Shown here one piece after another: positions 6,084-12,095 of a DNA stretch of 12,650 nt. The notes under the pieces were generated by a model. The model was not told the origin of the DNA. It searched no databases and saw nothing but the letters and a program-made list of their open reading frames with translations. Each line of letters opens with the position of its first letter. Within the stretch, counting starts at the first letter, position 1. A program made the translations under genes and the position numbers. Source of the DNA: Chloroflexota bacterium (lineage in GTDB: Bacteria; Chloroflexota; Ktedonobacteria; Ktedonobacterales; Ktedonobacteraceae); the NCBI GenBank assembly GCA_021828635.1, contig JAJZEJ010000792.1, positions 1 through 12,650 on the forward strand. The letters run 5' to 3'.

Positions 6084-6111
6084 GGCTGGCCTGCATCGTA
6101 GCAGGCCAGCC
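6084..6111 (+). other. Perfect 11-bp intergenic hairpin
   Basis: GGCTGGCCTGC (6084-6094) pairs exactly with GCAGGCCAGCC (6101-6111) around the 6-nt loop ATCGTA. No T-run follows; instead GAGGAGG, the ribosome site of the next gene, lies a few bases after it. It is more likely an mRNA processing or stability element, or a leaky terminator, than a full terminator. It shares TGGCCTG and CAGGCCAGC with the hairpin at 618-647. Confidence 0.65.
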
Positions 6112-6130
6112 TAGCCTAGAGGAGGCAAAC

Positions 6131-6535
6131 ATGGACAGGGCATTTCAGCAACAGCCAGGGGCCGCGACTCACGCGGTCCGCTATCGGCCAGAGTACGCAC
6201 ATCGCTGGCATGTGCTGCATATCGAGAGCAACACCACCATCGTAGCCTGTGCCACGGAAAAGATGGCCGACGCCATTTGCGCCATCCACAATTTGCGTGA
6301 TGCACGCCCTGGGATACAAGTGCGTAACGTGCGTACCAACGAGCAGGCCACGCTCATCTACGTCTGGCCTGGGCATGTCGAGGTCATCCTCTTGAGCGGC
6401 CACTATCAGCGGTGGCCCTTTGCCTACACACGGCTCTGCGAAGAGGGGCAACAGACTGGCAGTCTGCCACCGGTGACGCCACGATCTATCCGTCTACTTG
6501 CTACCTCACACCAACAGCAAAGGAGTCTCTACTAA
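6131..6535 (+). CDS. Hypothetical early protein, 134 aa
   Basis: The ATG is preceded by a strong GAGGAGG at 5-6 nt. The protein is soluble in appearance, with alternating beta-like segments ([32 protein letters not shown]) and many Arg, His and Gln. No catalytic motif, metal site or membrane segment is apparent. It sits between the SWIM gene and the recombinase gene and its stop is one base before the bet ATG, so it is co-transcribed and probably coupled with the recombinase. Function not recognised. Confidence 0.7.
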   Translation: MDRAFQQQPGAATHAVRYRPEYAHRWHVLHIESNTTIVACATEKMADAICAIHNLRDARPGIQVRNVRTNEQATLIYVWPGHVEVILLSGHYQRWPFAYTRLCEEGQQTGSLPPVTPRSIRLLATSHQQQRSLY

Positions 6536-6536
6536 C

Positions 6537-7376
6537 ATGGATCGCGCTCTTGTCACCTTTACCCCTGACCCGCAACAAATTGATGTGATTAAGCGCACTG
6601 TTGCCAAAGGCACGTCTGATGTGCAACTTTCACTCTTCATTGAGGTGTGCCGAGGCAGCGGCCTCAACCCCTTCGCGCGGCAGATTTACGCCGTCATGCG
6701 CGGCAACGACATGACCATTCAAACCTCGATTGATGGCTACCGATTGATGGCTGAGCGATCTGGCAAGTATGCCGGTCAGCGCGGCCCGCAGTGGTGCGGC
6801 AGAGATGGTATCTGGTGCGACGTGTGGCTGGCTGATGAGCCGCCTGCTGCTGCCCGTATCGCCGTCTTACGAAAAGACTTTGTTGAGCCGATTTGGGGCG
6901 TGGCAAAATATAGCAGCTATTGCCAGCCCAACAGCACCACCTGGAAGAAAATGCCCGATGTCATGCTGGCGAAATGTGCCGAAGCTCTCGCGTTACGCAA
7001 GGCATTTCCGGCTGAAATGAGCGGCATCTATACCGCCGAAGAGATGGAGCAGTCTGATATAGCGCCACGGGCATCGCATCCCACGGTCGATGCATTATCC
7101 AACCATGCTGCTAAACAGCAGCATGAGGCAGCCCCTGACGTGACTGACCAGGTATCCCCGACTCCCACCAAGCCGATTGACCGCGACACGCTGAACAAGT
7201 TGTACAAGGAAGCCCTGAGCGCCGGACTCATCAAGTCGGTGCCAGAGTTCGATGCGTTTGTATCAGCTTGCTGTGATGGTCGGCCACGGGCTGACCTGAC
7301 CCAGGCCGACATTCCAGCGATTGAAGCGCAGATCGTGGCGGCCAGCGCCAGCGCCAGTGAGGCAGAGAGGAAATAA
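6537..7376 (+). CDS. bet: Phage single-strand annealing recombinase, Bet/RecT family
   Basis: The chosen ATG at 6537 follows AAAGGAG at 11 nt; upstream TTG at 6498 lies inside the previous gene and is rejected. The 279 residues match the lambda Beta type: [12 protein letters not shown] (42-53), an [20 protein letters not shown] stretch (59-78), and [23 protein letters not shown] (136-158). These proteins coat single-stranded DNA and anneal complementary strands during phage recombination and recircularisation. Residues after about 175 form a variable linker and a C-terminal helical region similar to Beta's partner-binding end. Unlike lambda, no exonuclease (YqaJ/RecB-like) gene and no SSB gene lies next to it here. 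The family call is firm. Confidence 0.93.
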   Translation: MDRALVTFTPDPQQIDVIKRTVAKGTSDVQLSLFIEVCRGSGLNPFARQIYAVMRGNDMTIQTSIDGYRLMAERSGKYAGQRGPQWCGRDGIWCDVWLADEPPAAARIAVLRKDFVEPIWGVAKYSSYCQPNSTTWKKMPDVMLAKCAEALALRKAFPAEMSGIYTAEEMEQSDIAPRASHPTVDALSNHAAKQQHEAAPDVTDQVSPTPTKPIDRDTLNKLYKEALSAGLIKSVPEFDAFVSACCDGRPRADLTQADIPAIEAQIVAASASASEAERK

Positions 7377-7381
7377 CTGCT

Positions 7382-7798
7382 ATGCCAGCACAACCCATCC
7401 TCTACACCTTTGGCTATCTCAACCCGCGAGCAGATCGCATTGTTGCCGATCTGCTCGCGGTGGGCGCAACGCTGGTGGACATCCGTTACGTAGCGGCCAG
7501 CGCCCGCTACGACTGGTGTTACGAGGCGCTCTGTCGCCGCTATCCAGGCAACGTCTATATGCACGTGCCAGAACTTGGCAACGAATTGTATAGACAGGCG
7601 CTCACTGGGAATTTCCAGGAGCCGCACATCAAGCTGCATGACCCTGAGACGGGCATGCGGCGTCTGGAACGTATTCTCAACGCCTATCAGCGCCGCGTCG
7701 CCATCTTTTGCGCATGCGCCAGCCGCAAGACGTGCCACCGCATTCTGGTAGCCGACATGGCCCGCCAACGCTTTGGTGTTCAGGTCATTCATTTATAA
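7382..7798 (+). CDS. DUF488 family protein, 138 aa
   Basis: The product begins ILYTFGYLNPRADRIVADLL and has VDIR at 32-35, matching the N-terminal 'TiGhs...LvDVR' pattern of DUF488. The C-terminal half has IFCACASRKTCHRILVADM (C110, C112, C118, H119, R120), the family's conserved cysteine/CHR motif. Biochemical function of the family is not settled; the conserved Cys and Arg suggest a metal- or nucleotide-related role. It starts five bases after the bet stop, at the place where a lambda-type operon would carry the exonuclease. Length is typical for a short family member. Confidence 0.85.
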   Translation: MPAQPILYTFGYLNPRADRIVADLLAVGATLVDIRYVAASARYDWCYEALCRRYPGNVYMHVPELGNELYRQALTGNFQEPHIKLHDPETGMRRLERILNAYQRRVAIFCACASRKTCHRILVADMARQRFGVQVIHL

Positions 7799-7818
7799 TC
7801 GATTGGGGAGTATGAAGT

Positions 7819-8109
7819 ATGAGTAACAAAGAACAATCCGCCGCGTCGCCCGTGATGCCACAGTACCGCGCCGTTGGTACCGAGCGCATCCTGATTGCTC
7901 AGACGGCAACCGGCGTTCTCAAAGTGTTGCTGTACGATGTGGATCGTGAGCGTGTGTTGGCCGCCGTCAAGCGTGAGGCGGCACTGCTCAAGCGCATGCT
8001 GCGTGGTACCTACTACACACAGGATGGCACGAAATATCGCATTGAGACAGTGGAGGCAGACGGCCTCAAAATTCTGATGACCGTCATGCGCCTGGAACGT
8101 CAGGAATAG
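7819..8109 (+). CDS. Hypothetical protein, 96 aa
   Basis: The ATG follows GGGGAG at 8 nt and lies 20 nt after the DUF488 stop, in the same operon. The sequence has a short beta-rich first half (ERILIAQTATGVLKVLLYDV), a basic amphipathic helix (DRERVLAAVKREAALLKRML) and a beta-like second half (GTYYTQDGTKYRIETVEADGL). There is no cysteine, signal peptide or known motif. Compact alternating structure suggests a small folded domain. Not recognised. Confidence 0.7.
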   Translation: MSNKEQSAASPVMPQYRAVGTERILIAQTATGVLKVLLYDVDRERVLAAVKREAALLKRMLRGTYYTQDGTKYRIETVEADGLKILMTVMRLERQE

Positions 8110-8201
8110 CGGTGACTATGCCCAGAGCATACTTTCACCGCCGTCTAAACAGTTTCATTGAGAAAACACATGCTACAAGCATAGATAAAGGAGACACAAC
8201 A

Positions 8202-8492
8202 ATGACCGCCCTTTTACCACTGGAGGAGAAACTTTATCTCGCCACCATATCGGAAAGCGGCAACACGCCAGAGGCTGCGACAGATCACGTCGATAGCTTG
8301 GTGCATGGCTACCTGCGTGAGTACCAGCCATCAGACGGCTACCGCTTGGTCCGCCACGAACTGGTACCACAAATGAGCATGGCTGTCGGCGACACAGCGA
8401 CAATTTTTTGTTACACCGTGGCCGTCATCAGCCACGAGGTGCCAATCATGGTCCCGCTTCCCTGCGGCATGGACGCCCCTGTGCCGCAGTAG
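8202..8492 (+). CDS. Hypothetical protein, 96 aa
   Basis: An upstream ATG at 8118 and a possible earlier start at 8112 keep this frame open, but the ATG at 8202 has a near-ideal AAAGGAG eight bases upstream and is chosen. A small hairpin (ATGCT-ACA-AGCAT, 8170-8182) lies just before the ribosome site. The protein has an N-terminal helix (LEEKLYLATISE), a region reminiscent of small phage proteins with YRLVRHELVPQM, and a hydrophobic C-terminal beta stretch (TATIFCYTVAVISHEVPIMVPLP). No known family. It is the last gene before the strong hairpin at 8530. Confidence 0.65.
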   Translation: MTALLPLEEKLYLATISESGNTPEAATDHVDSLVHGYLREYQPSDGYRLVRHELVPQMSMAVGDTATIFCYTVAVISHEVPIMVPLPCGMDAPVPQ

Positions 8493-8529
8493 GACCAATA
8501 ATACACATCCATGCACGCCCTTCCACTAC

Positions 8530-8582
8530 AGTCGGGCAACCACGAGAGCGCCCCTGGCTGGCGCTCTCGTGGTTGCCCGACT
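8530..8582. terminator. 22-bp perfect hairpin, probable operon terminator
   Basis: Bases 8530-8551 are the exact reverse complement of 8561-8582, with a 9-nt loop. This is the longest perfect stem in the window and is G+C rich near the loop. It lies 38 nt after the end of the early operon and before the next promoter. No clean T-run follows immediately (CTTTCAACG, then TTTTT at 8592-8596), so it is not a textbook terminator. Termination, RNase III processing or a DNA cruciform/binding role are all possible. Confidence 0.6.
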
Positions 8583-8588
8583 TTCAAC

Positions 8589-8614
8589 GAGTTTTTGAGG
8601 AAACAGAAAAACTC
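8589..8614 (+). other. Second, weaker hairpin after the 8530 stem
   Basis: GAGTTTTT (8589-8596) pairs with AAAAACTC (8607-8614) around a 10-nt loop. It is A+T rich and sits between the strong hairpin and the promoter at 8627. It may supply the T-rich part of a composite terminator. Confidence 0.4.
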
Positions 8615-8626
8615 ATCTAAAATCCC

Positions 8627-8655
8627 TTGACATATTATCGTAAGTGTGGTATTAT
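8627..8655 (+). promoter_or_regulatory. Strong sigma70-type promoter
   Basis: Consensus TTGACA (8627-8632), 17-bp spacer and TATTAT (8650-8655). It lies directly after the terminator-like hairpins and before the acidic-protein gene, whose AGGAGA and ATG follow about 30 and 44 bases later. It makes the 8699 gene an independent transcription unit. Confidence 0.85.
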
Positions 8656-8698
8656 ATAAATGTCGAAGGGATAAGAAAAAACGTAGGAGAAAAGAACA

Positions 8699-8998
8699 AT
8701 GGACATCACACTGAACGCCTTTGGATACGAGCATGAACTGATTGACAGCTACAACGAGGAAGAGGCCGAAGCGATTGAGAACGCGCCCCTGGTCTACATC
8801 ATCGCTGGTGATGACGAGATGGTCGAGACCTTCAGCCGCATGTTACTCCAAGACCAGCACCTGTTCTGGTCTGAGGCCGGTGAGGCCCTCCTCTTCGCCT
8901 ACGAGGAACTGGAAGACCAGCAGTACGACGATTTACTGCTCATGGGATTGGAATATTATCTGGAAGATCGCAGCGCACTGGAACTGGCCGCCGCGTAA
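8699..8998 (+). CDS. Highly acidic small protein, 99 aa
   Basis: The ATG follows AGGAGA at 8 nt and is driven by its own strong promoter. The product contains about 26 Asp/Glu, only two Arg, two His and no Lys, so its net charge is strongly negative throughout its length rather than in one patch. It appears helical, with hydrophobic residues interleaved (LLFAYEELEDQQYDDLLLMG), so it should fold rather than be disordered. No family is recognised. Size, charge spread and strong early promoter resemble phage DNA-mimic anti-restriction proteins such as Ocr or ArdA, but there is no sequence motif to support that; it is a hypothesis from composition. Confidence 0.75.
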   Translation: MDITLNAFGYEHELIDSYNEEEAEAIENAPLVYIIAGDDEMVETFSRMLLQDQHLFWSEAGEALLFAYEELEDQQYDDLLLMGLEYYLEDRSALELAAA

Positions 8999-9015
8999 GA
9001 AAGTGAGTACGACTG

Positions 9016-9291
9016 ATGGATATTCAAGATGTGAAAGTCAACGAAATTACCGATACGGTGGGCGCGACCCGCATGCTGGCAACGCGGTTTGGTAGGCCGT
9101 ACAGCGTCGATAGCCTGCACCAGCTCGTGAAGCAGGGGCGGCTGCGGGCGTTCCTCTTTACCGACGGCGTGCTGGTGGAGCGTGTGCCAGGAGAGCAGAC
9201 ACGCGGCAAAGACCTGATCTTTTTACGGGCCGATCTCCTGGCACTCCCACAGCCGAAACCAGTTGGCCGCCCAAAGGCGACGGCGAGCTAG
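9016..9291 (+). CDS. MerR/excisionase-like DNA-binding protein, 91 aa
   Basis: It starts 17 nt after the acidic-protein stop with a weak ribosome site (AAGTGAG), so it is probably co-transcribed. Residues about 14-75 fit a small winged HTH: YSVDSLHQLVKQGRLRAFLF, then a wing (DGVLVERVPGEQTRGKDLIFL). The tail PKPVGRPKATA (79-90) contains GRPK, the core of an AT-hook. The domain order, HTH, wing, then GxP-basic tail, parallels the HTH protein starting at 5135. Candidate roles are excisionase or transcription regulator. Its stop and the stop of the convergent 60-aa ORF share the palindrome CTAG at 9288-9291. Confidence 0.7.
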   Translation: MDIQDVKVNEITDTVGATRMLATRFGRPYSVDSLHQLVKQGRLRAFLFTDGVLVERVPGEQTRGKDLIFLRADLLALPQPKPVGRPKATAS

Positions 9292-9470
9292 CGGTAGATA
9301 CTGGAGCCTTTGCTGTGTGGATGATACGGCTTCCCTGCTTTTTTGAGGAAGCGGGAGAATTTGCGCATGCTGGTGGTGCTACGCTGCACTGCACCGCGTG
9401 AAGACGTGCGTCTCCGTTGGCGCGGGCGCGGTTTCGGCGGCGTGCCAAAGAGCCATTTGAAGAGTCCCAT
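9288..9470 (-). CDS. Lys/Arg-rich small protein, 60 aa
   Basis: The ATG at 9468-9470 is preceded by AAAGGA at about 7 nt. The product has 17 Lys/Arg among 60 residues and no Asp or Glu. It opens with an amphipathic hydrophobic MGLFKWLFG followed by a Pro/Arg-rich stretch (PPKPRPRQRRRTSSR). Such a mix could be membrane-active or nucleic-acid-binding. It runs against the neighbouring rightward genes and has no clear consensus promoter, only a TATACT on its strand at plus 9523-9528. The ribosome site and unusual composition favour a real gene, but an accidental ORF is not excluded. Confidence 0.5.
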   Translation of the reverse strand: MGLFKWLFGTPPKPRPRQRRRTSSRGAVQRSTTSMRKFSRFLKKAGKPYHPHSKGSSIYR

Positions 9471-9571
9471 ACCATGTCCTTTCTTCTACTGCAAATGATG
9501 AACAGGCTCATCAATGCTGTGCAGTATAGCACGAAAAACGGTACAATGTGGAGCAAAAGGAGGTTTTGGTG

Positions 9572-9814
9572 ATGGATATCAAAGAGATATTGTGGCAGGC
9601 GTTTCAATACGCGGTAGGCAGCATTGCCGATGAATTGGTAGAGCAGGCATACCAGATGATATACACGCCCGTAGGCGACCCGCGTCGCGGCGATGAGGAT
9701 TCCTATGCGCGTTTCACCGAGTACGGCATGCCGCCAGTAACCGTTATCGAAGGTAGCGCCGTGATTATCGATGAGGCGATACCGCTGTTGCCAGCGCCAC
9801 AACAGGAACCGTAA
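9572..9814 (+). CDS. Hypothetical protein, 80 aa
   Basis: The ATG at 9572 has AAAAGGAGG ending eight bases upstream, the strongest ribosome site in this region; a GTG at 9548 lies before it and is rejected. The product starts with an amphipathic helix (MDIKEILWQAFQYAVGSIADELVEQAYQ) and ends with a Pro-rich acidic tail. A TACAAT at 9542-9547 could be a -10 box, but its -35 is poor. It is the last rightward gene before the convergent terminators. Not recognised. Confidence 0.7.
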   Translation: MDIKEILWQAFQYAVGSIADELVEQAYQMIYTPVGDPRRGDEDSYARFTEYGMPPVTVIEGSAVIIDEAIPLLPAPQQEP

Positions 9815-9837
9815 TTCGGCGCTACTTGGCGGCATTC

Positions 9838-9866
9838 TGGGGGTAATTCATTTTGAATTACCCCCA
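9838..9866. terminator. Terminator hairpin 1 between convergent operons
   Basis: A 13-bp perfect stem (9838-9850 with 9854-9866, GGGGGTAATTCA type) closes on a TTT loop. It lies 24 nt after the 80-aa gene stop. A short TTTC follows on the plus strand. Strong stem and position favour a terminator, possibly for both directions. Confidence 0.75.
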
Positions 9867-9874
9867 TTTCAGTT

Positions 9875-9915
9875 ACAAAGGGGGTCACACTGTGTGACCC
9901 CCTTTGTGTAATTTT
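9875..9915 (+). terminator. Terminator hairpin 2 with T-run
   Basis: A 15-bp perfect stem (9875-9889 with 9893-9907, ACAAAGGGGGTCACA type) closes on CTG and is followed by TTTT at 9912-9915. With hairpin 1 it forms a double terminator for rightward transcription. Confidence 0.8.
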
Positions 9916-10075
9916 CCTATCTCCACCGAGATGCCCGTCTTACCTCAACAGTAACGCGCCACCAACGATAGCTTTTCCAGCACTGATTTCAATCTCTATC
10001 GAGATGTCTGTCCTACCTCAAAATGAGGGCTATTGACAAAGATAAGTTTCAATCTCAACCGAGATACCAACGAAC
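9911..10075 (-). CRISPR. Degenerate CRISPR-like repeat cluster (relic or mini-array)
   Basis: Three related units occur, each with the small dyad ATCTC-NNNN-GAGAT. Their cores start at 9919, 9992 and 10052. Units 1 and 2 match at 25 of 30 positions (9919-9948 against 9992-10021), every difference being C/T. Units 2 and 3 share TTTCAATCTC and the dyad, then unit 3 diverges. Read on the minus strand the units end in GAGATTGAAA, like the ATTGAAAC 3' ends of many type I/III CRISPR repeats. The gaps are about 38 and 25 nt. No cas genes are in the window. Only three imperfect units and unequal gaps make this a weak call. Confidence 0.4.
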
Positions 10076-10114
10076 ATGAACACCGTGGCCGTGAAGTGGC
10101 ACGGTGTTCATGTT
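10073..10114. other. 15-bp perfect hairpin near late-operon end
   Basis: AACATGAACACCGTG (10073-10087) pairs exactly with CACGGTGTTCATGTT (10100-10114) around a 12-nt loop. It lies 74 nt downstream of the putative holin stop, so it may end leftward late transcription, but no T-run follows on that strand. From here to 10187 I see only a CACGTG-centred 10-bp palindrome (GTCACGTGAC, about 10154-10163) and no gene. Confidence 0.55.
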
Positions 10115-10187
10115 TCCCGTTCATTTGTAGAAAAAAGGTTTTGTGTACATGTTGTCACGTGACTTCGCTACTATATCACAACCATAG

Positions 10188-10802
10188 CTACTTGCCAACG
10201 ATGGCACGTGGCACGGTATCTTGCGCAGCCAGCATGGTGCGCGTGTTGGGCGGCGTGGCAGCCGTCGGTACTACACTGACTGAGGGTGTGACGACGCTCG
10301 TAGGTGGATGCTCCATTGGTGTCGGTGGCGACGCTGGCAGTGCGGGCGGTTTCACAACGGCCAACATTTGCGGATTGAGCATCCCCGCCGGTGCCAGTGC
10401 TGAGGTCGCGGTGATGCCTGTGGTCGGTGTACTCATGCCAGTCGCGTAATTGTGAACAATCGTCACCGTGGGCGCGGGCGCGGTGTTGACCGTCGGCGCG
10501 GGCATGCTAGACTGAGACGACGATAGCCCGATCCGTTTTTCGGCCACGCTGACAAAGGCGTCTAGTGCGAGTGCCAGATCAGCGTTACTACTCATCAGGA
10601 GTGTGATAATGCCATGCGCAAAAGGAAAGGCGACGGTCAGGCCAATGATGGTCAGCGGGCGGGTATAGTCGATCATGCCCGTGCCAGAGAGATACGACGT
10701 GGCGACCGAGAGGCCCGCGATCACGCTGCCGATCAGGATGGTGATGATGGATTGCAGCAAGGCGCGTTGGGCGCTACTGAGCTTTGCGTTGAAGAGATTC
10801 AT
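10188..10802 (-). CDS. Putative holin, two membrane segments, 204 aa
   Basis: The ATG at 10800-10802 overlaps the amidase stop in an ATGA arrangement and is preceded by AAGGAG at 8 nt. Two hydrophobic segments lie at about residues 16-38 (LQSIITILIGSVIAGLSVA) and 48-70 (PLTIIGLTVAFPFAHGIITLL), followed by a short amphipathic helix. From about 95 to the end the protein is a Pro/Thr/Ala/Val-rich low-complexity tail. Immediate coupling to an endolysin and the two-segment topology fit a class II holin, which forms the membrane hole that lets the amidase reach the wall. The tail is much longer than in usual class II holins (about 65-100 residues). No family match is claimed. Confidence 0.6.
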   Translation of the reverse strand: MNLFNAKLSSAQRALLQSIITILIGSVIAGLSVATSYLSGTGMIDYTRPLTIIGLTVAFPFAHGIITLLMSSNADLALALDAFVSVAEKRIGLSSSQSSMPAPTVNTAPAPTVTIVHNYATGMSTPTTGITATSALAPAGMLNPQMLAVVKPPALPASPPTPMEHPPTSVVTPSVSVVPTAATPPNTRTMLAAQDTVPRAIVGK

Positions 10803-11746
10803 GGGTGCATCTCCTTGAGTTGTGATTCAGCCGATTGGAGCTGGCTGGTCAGATCAATAATTTTGGTGAGTGCTGCTGCGAGCGGTGGATTACCCAGTGC
10901 GGCCACATGCGTTAGGTAGACCGCGCCCGCGCACGGTGGGTTATCGACCTGGTGATGGGGGTCATAGCGGAGTGTGGCCCGCTCGTAGATTTGTTCCGTC
11001 GCCGCCGGATAACCTGGCACCGCGTACTCATTGCTAAGCGGCAAACCCAAAAAGGTCAGACCACACAACGCGCTATTGCCGAATGAGCGATAGAAGTCCA
11101 ACATGGCATTGCCAATGGTGTAATTCGTCGAAGGGCAGTGCCAGGCGTCGCCAGGAGCCTGCACAAAGTAATGCGCAACGTCTGACATGGTGAGATCAAT
11201 TTGCATATCATCCTCTGCATTCAGGTAGTTCCACAAAGCTTGCCACGGGAATGGGCCGGGGCAATTCATACGGTTCACAGGGTCAAGCGAGCAATGCCCA
11301 CAGATGCCACCAGAAGCGTTGGCAGCTCGCATGGGAATGTGCCAACGCTGGCAGATACGCTTAATCAGTGCGAAGGACGCGGCTTGTTGTGCTGGCGTCA
11401 ACTGGTCGCTGTTGTCCTCGTGAGCTTTGACATGCTCAATGCTGATGGTTACGTTGTTGGGGTTGATGCCTTGCAACGTGTCCCAGAACGCGGCATGTCC
11501 CTCCGTCAAAGCACCGTTGGCCCACGGCCCATCGCTCTCATCCACCGAGCAGACGATCACGCCCGCCTGGTCAACCGTGTAATTCGTTGAGACTTGCGCT
11601 CGTGGGTCACGAAACCAGTCTGCAATGCCGACTGCGGAGGTACCGCCCGCCGTGCCGTGCAGAATGAGCCAGCGTGGTACATGGCCCCCGCGTTGCGGGA
11701 AGAAGTAGGGCGACGGTATCCATTGAGCTTGTGAATCGCGCATCAT
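10799..11746 (-). CDS. N-acetylmuramoyl-L-alanine amidase (endolysin)
   Basis: The protein starts MM; the AAAGGAGG is so close that the second ATG (11741-11743) may be used. Residues about 22-175 form an Amidase_2 (T7 lysozyme-like) domain: RWLILHGTAGG (H30), STNYTVDQAGVI, ISIEH (E104), and ICGHCSLDPVNRMNCPG (H151, C162), giving the His-His-Cys zinc set. It cleaves the amide bond between muramic acid and peptide in peptidoglycan. There is no signal peptide, so it depends on a holin for release, and the next gene fits that role. Residues about 225-275 (FLGLPLSNEYAVP, then TEQIYERATLRYDPHH) resemble the repeat of Chloroflexota surface proteins that ends FERARFEYHPE, probably a wall-binding part. 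The C-terminal end is helical. Confidence 0.92.
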   Translation of the reverse strand: MMRDSQAQWIPSPYFFPQRGGHVPRWLILHGTAGGTSAVGIADWFRDPRAQVSTNYTVDQAGVIVCSVDESDGPWANGALTEGHAAFWDTLQGINPNNVTISIEHVKAHEDNSDQLTPAQQAASFALIKRICQRWHIPMRAANASGGICGHCSLDPVNRMNCPGPFPWQALWNYLNAEDDMQIDLTMSDVAHYFVQAPGDAWHCPSTNYTIGNAMLDFYRSFGNSALCGLTFLGLPLSNEYAVPGYPAATEQIYERATLRYDPHHQVDNPPCAGAVYLTHVAALGNPPLAAALTKIIDLTSQLQSAESQLKEMHP

Positions 11747-11767
11747 GCCTCCTTTCTCTTCTCTTCG

Positions 11768-12094
11768 TTAGAATGCCGCTAGAATTTCCAGTGGCTTGGT
11801 CTGGAAGTGTTTGGTCCCGTTGGGCAAGTCCACACTGACTGCAATGTCGCAGAGGCCCGTGATGGCCGTGTCGGCGGCATTCCAACTGTAGAGCGCCGTG
11901 CCAGCTGGACCATTGACCACCTGGAAACTGCCGATGCCAGGCACCACCAGGCCACTATTGTGGTAGAGCAGCTTCAAGCTCAGGGCCGTCGCACCCGTGA
12001 TGTTGTAGGGATTGCCAAACGAATCGGTAAATGTTACGGCCAGCGGGTCGCTGGTGTCGCCCGCAAACCGTGGGCTGTAGTCATCTGCTGCCAT
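11768..12094 (-). CDS. BppU-like tail/baseplate protein, 108 aa
   Basis: The start is ATG at 12092-12094 with GGAGG nine bases upstream; the longer frame to 12160 overlaps the previous gene and lacks a ribosome site. The product is one beta-rich domain: DPLAVTFTDSFGNPYNITGATALSLKLLYH, then a middle strand region with ALYSWNAADTAI and CDIAVSVDLPNGTKHFQTKPLEI. This pattern (a 'D..P..VTF.D..G.P.NLTGA.v.l' opening and a closing 'G.Y.v.v...dG....p' section) matches the immunoglobulin-like N-terminal domain of phage baseplate upper proteins. In such phages it links receptor-binding parts to the baseplate. Here it is a stand-alone domain. It lies one base after the preceding gene's stop, and 22 nt before the amidase. 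Confidence 0.65.
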   Translation of the reverse strand: MAADDYSPRFAGDTSDPLAVTFTDSFGNPYNITGATALSLKLLYHNSGLVVPGIGSFQVVNGPAGTALYSWNAADTAITGLCDIAVSVDLPNGTKHFQTKPLEILAAF

Positions 12095-12095
12095 C

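Noticed and set aside
7028..7792. A 254-residue leftward frame across bet and the DUF488 gene
   Set aside because: It is antisense to two well-supported genes, with no recognisable domain and Cys/Ser/Ala-rich shadow composition.
8112..8201. Longer N-terminus for the 96-aa gene at 8202
   Set aside because: The upstream starts have no ribosome site, while the ATG at 8202 has AAAGGAG at ideal spacing.
9518..9547. A promoter for the 9572 gene from TACAAT at 9542
   Set aside because: The -10 is acceptable but no -35 better than three of six matches lies at 16-18 bp; not called as a feature.
10033..10449. A rightward 138-residue frame over the repeats and the holin gene
   Set aside because: Its Gly/Val-rich sequence is the shadow of the Pro/Thr/Ala-rich holin tail, and it has no ribosome site.
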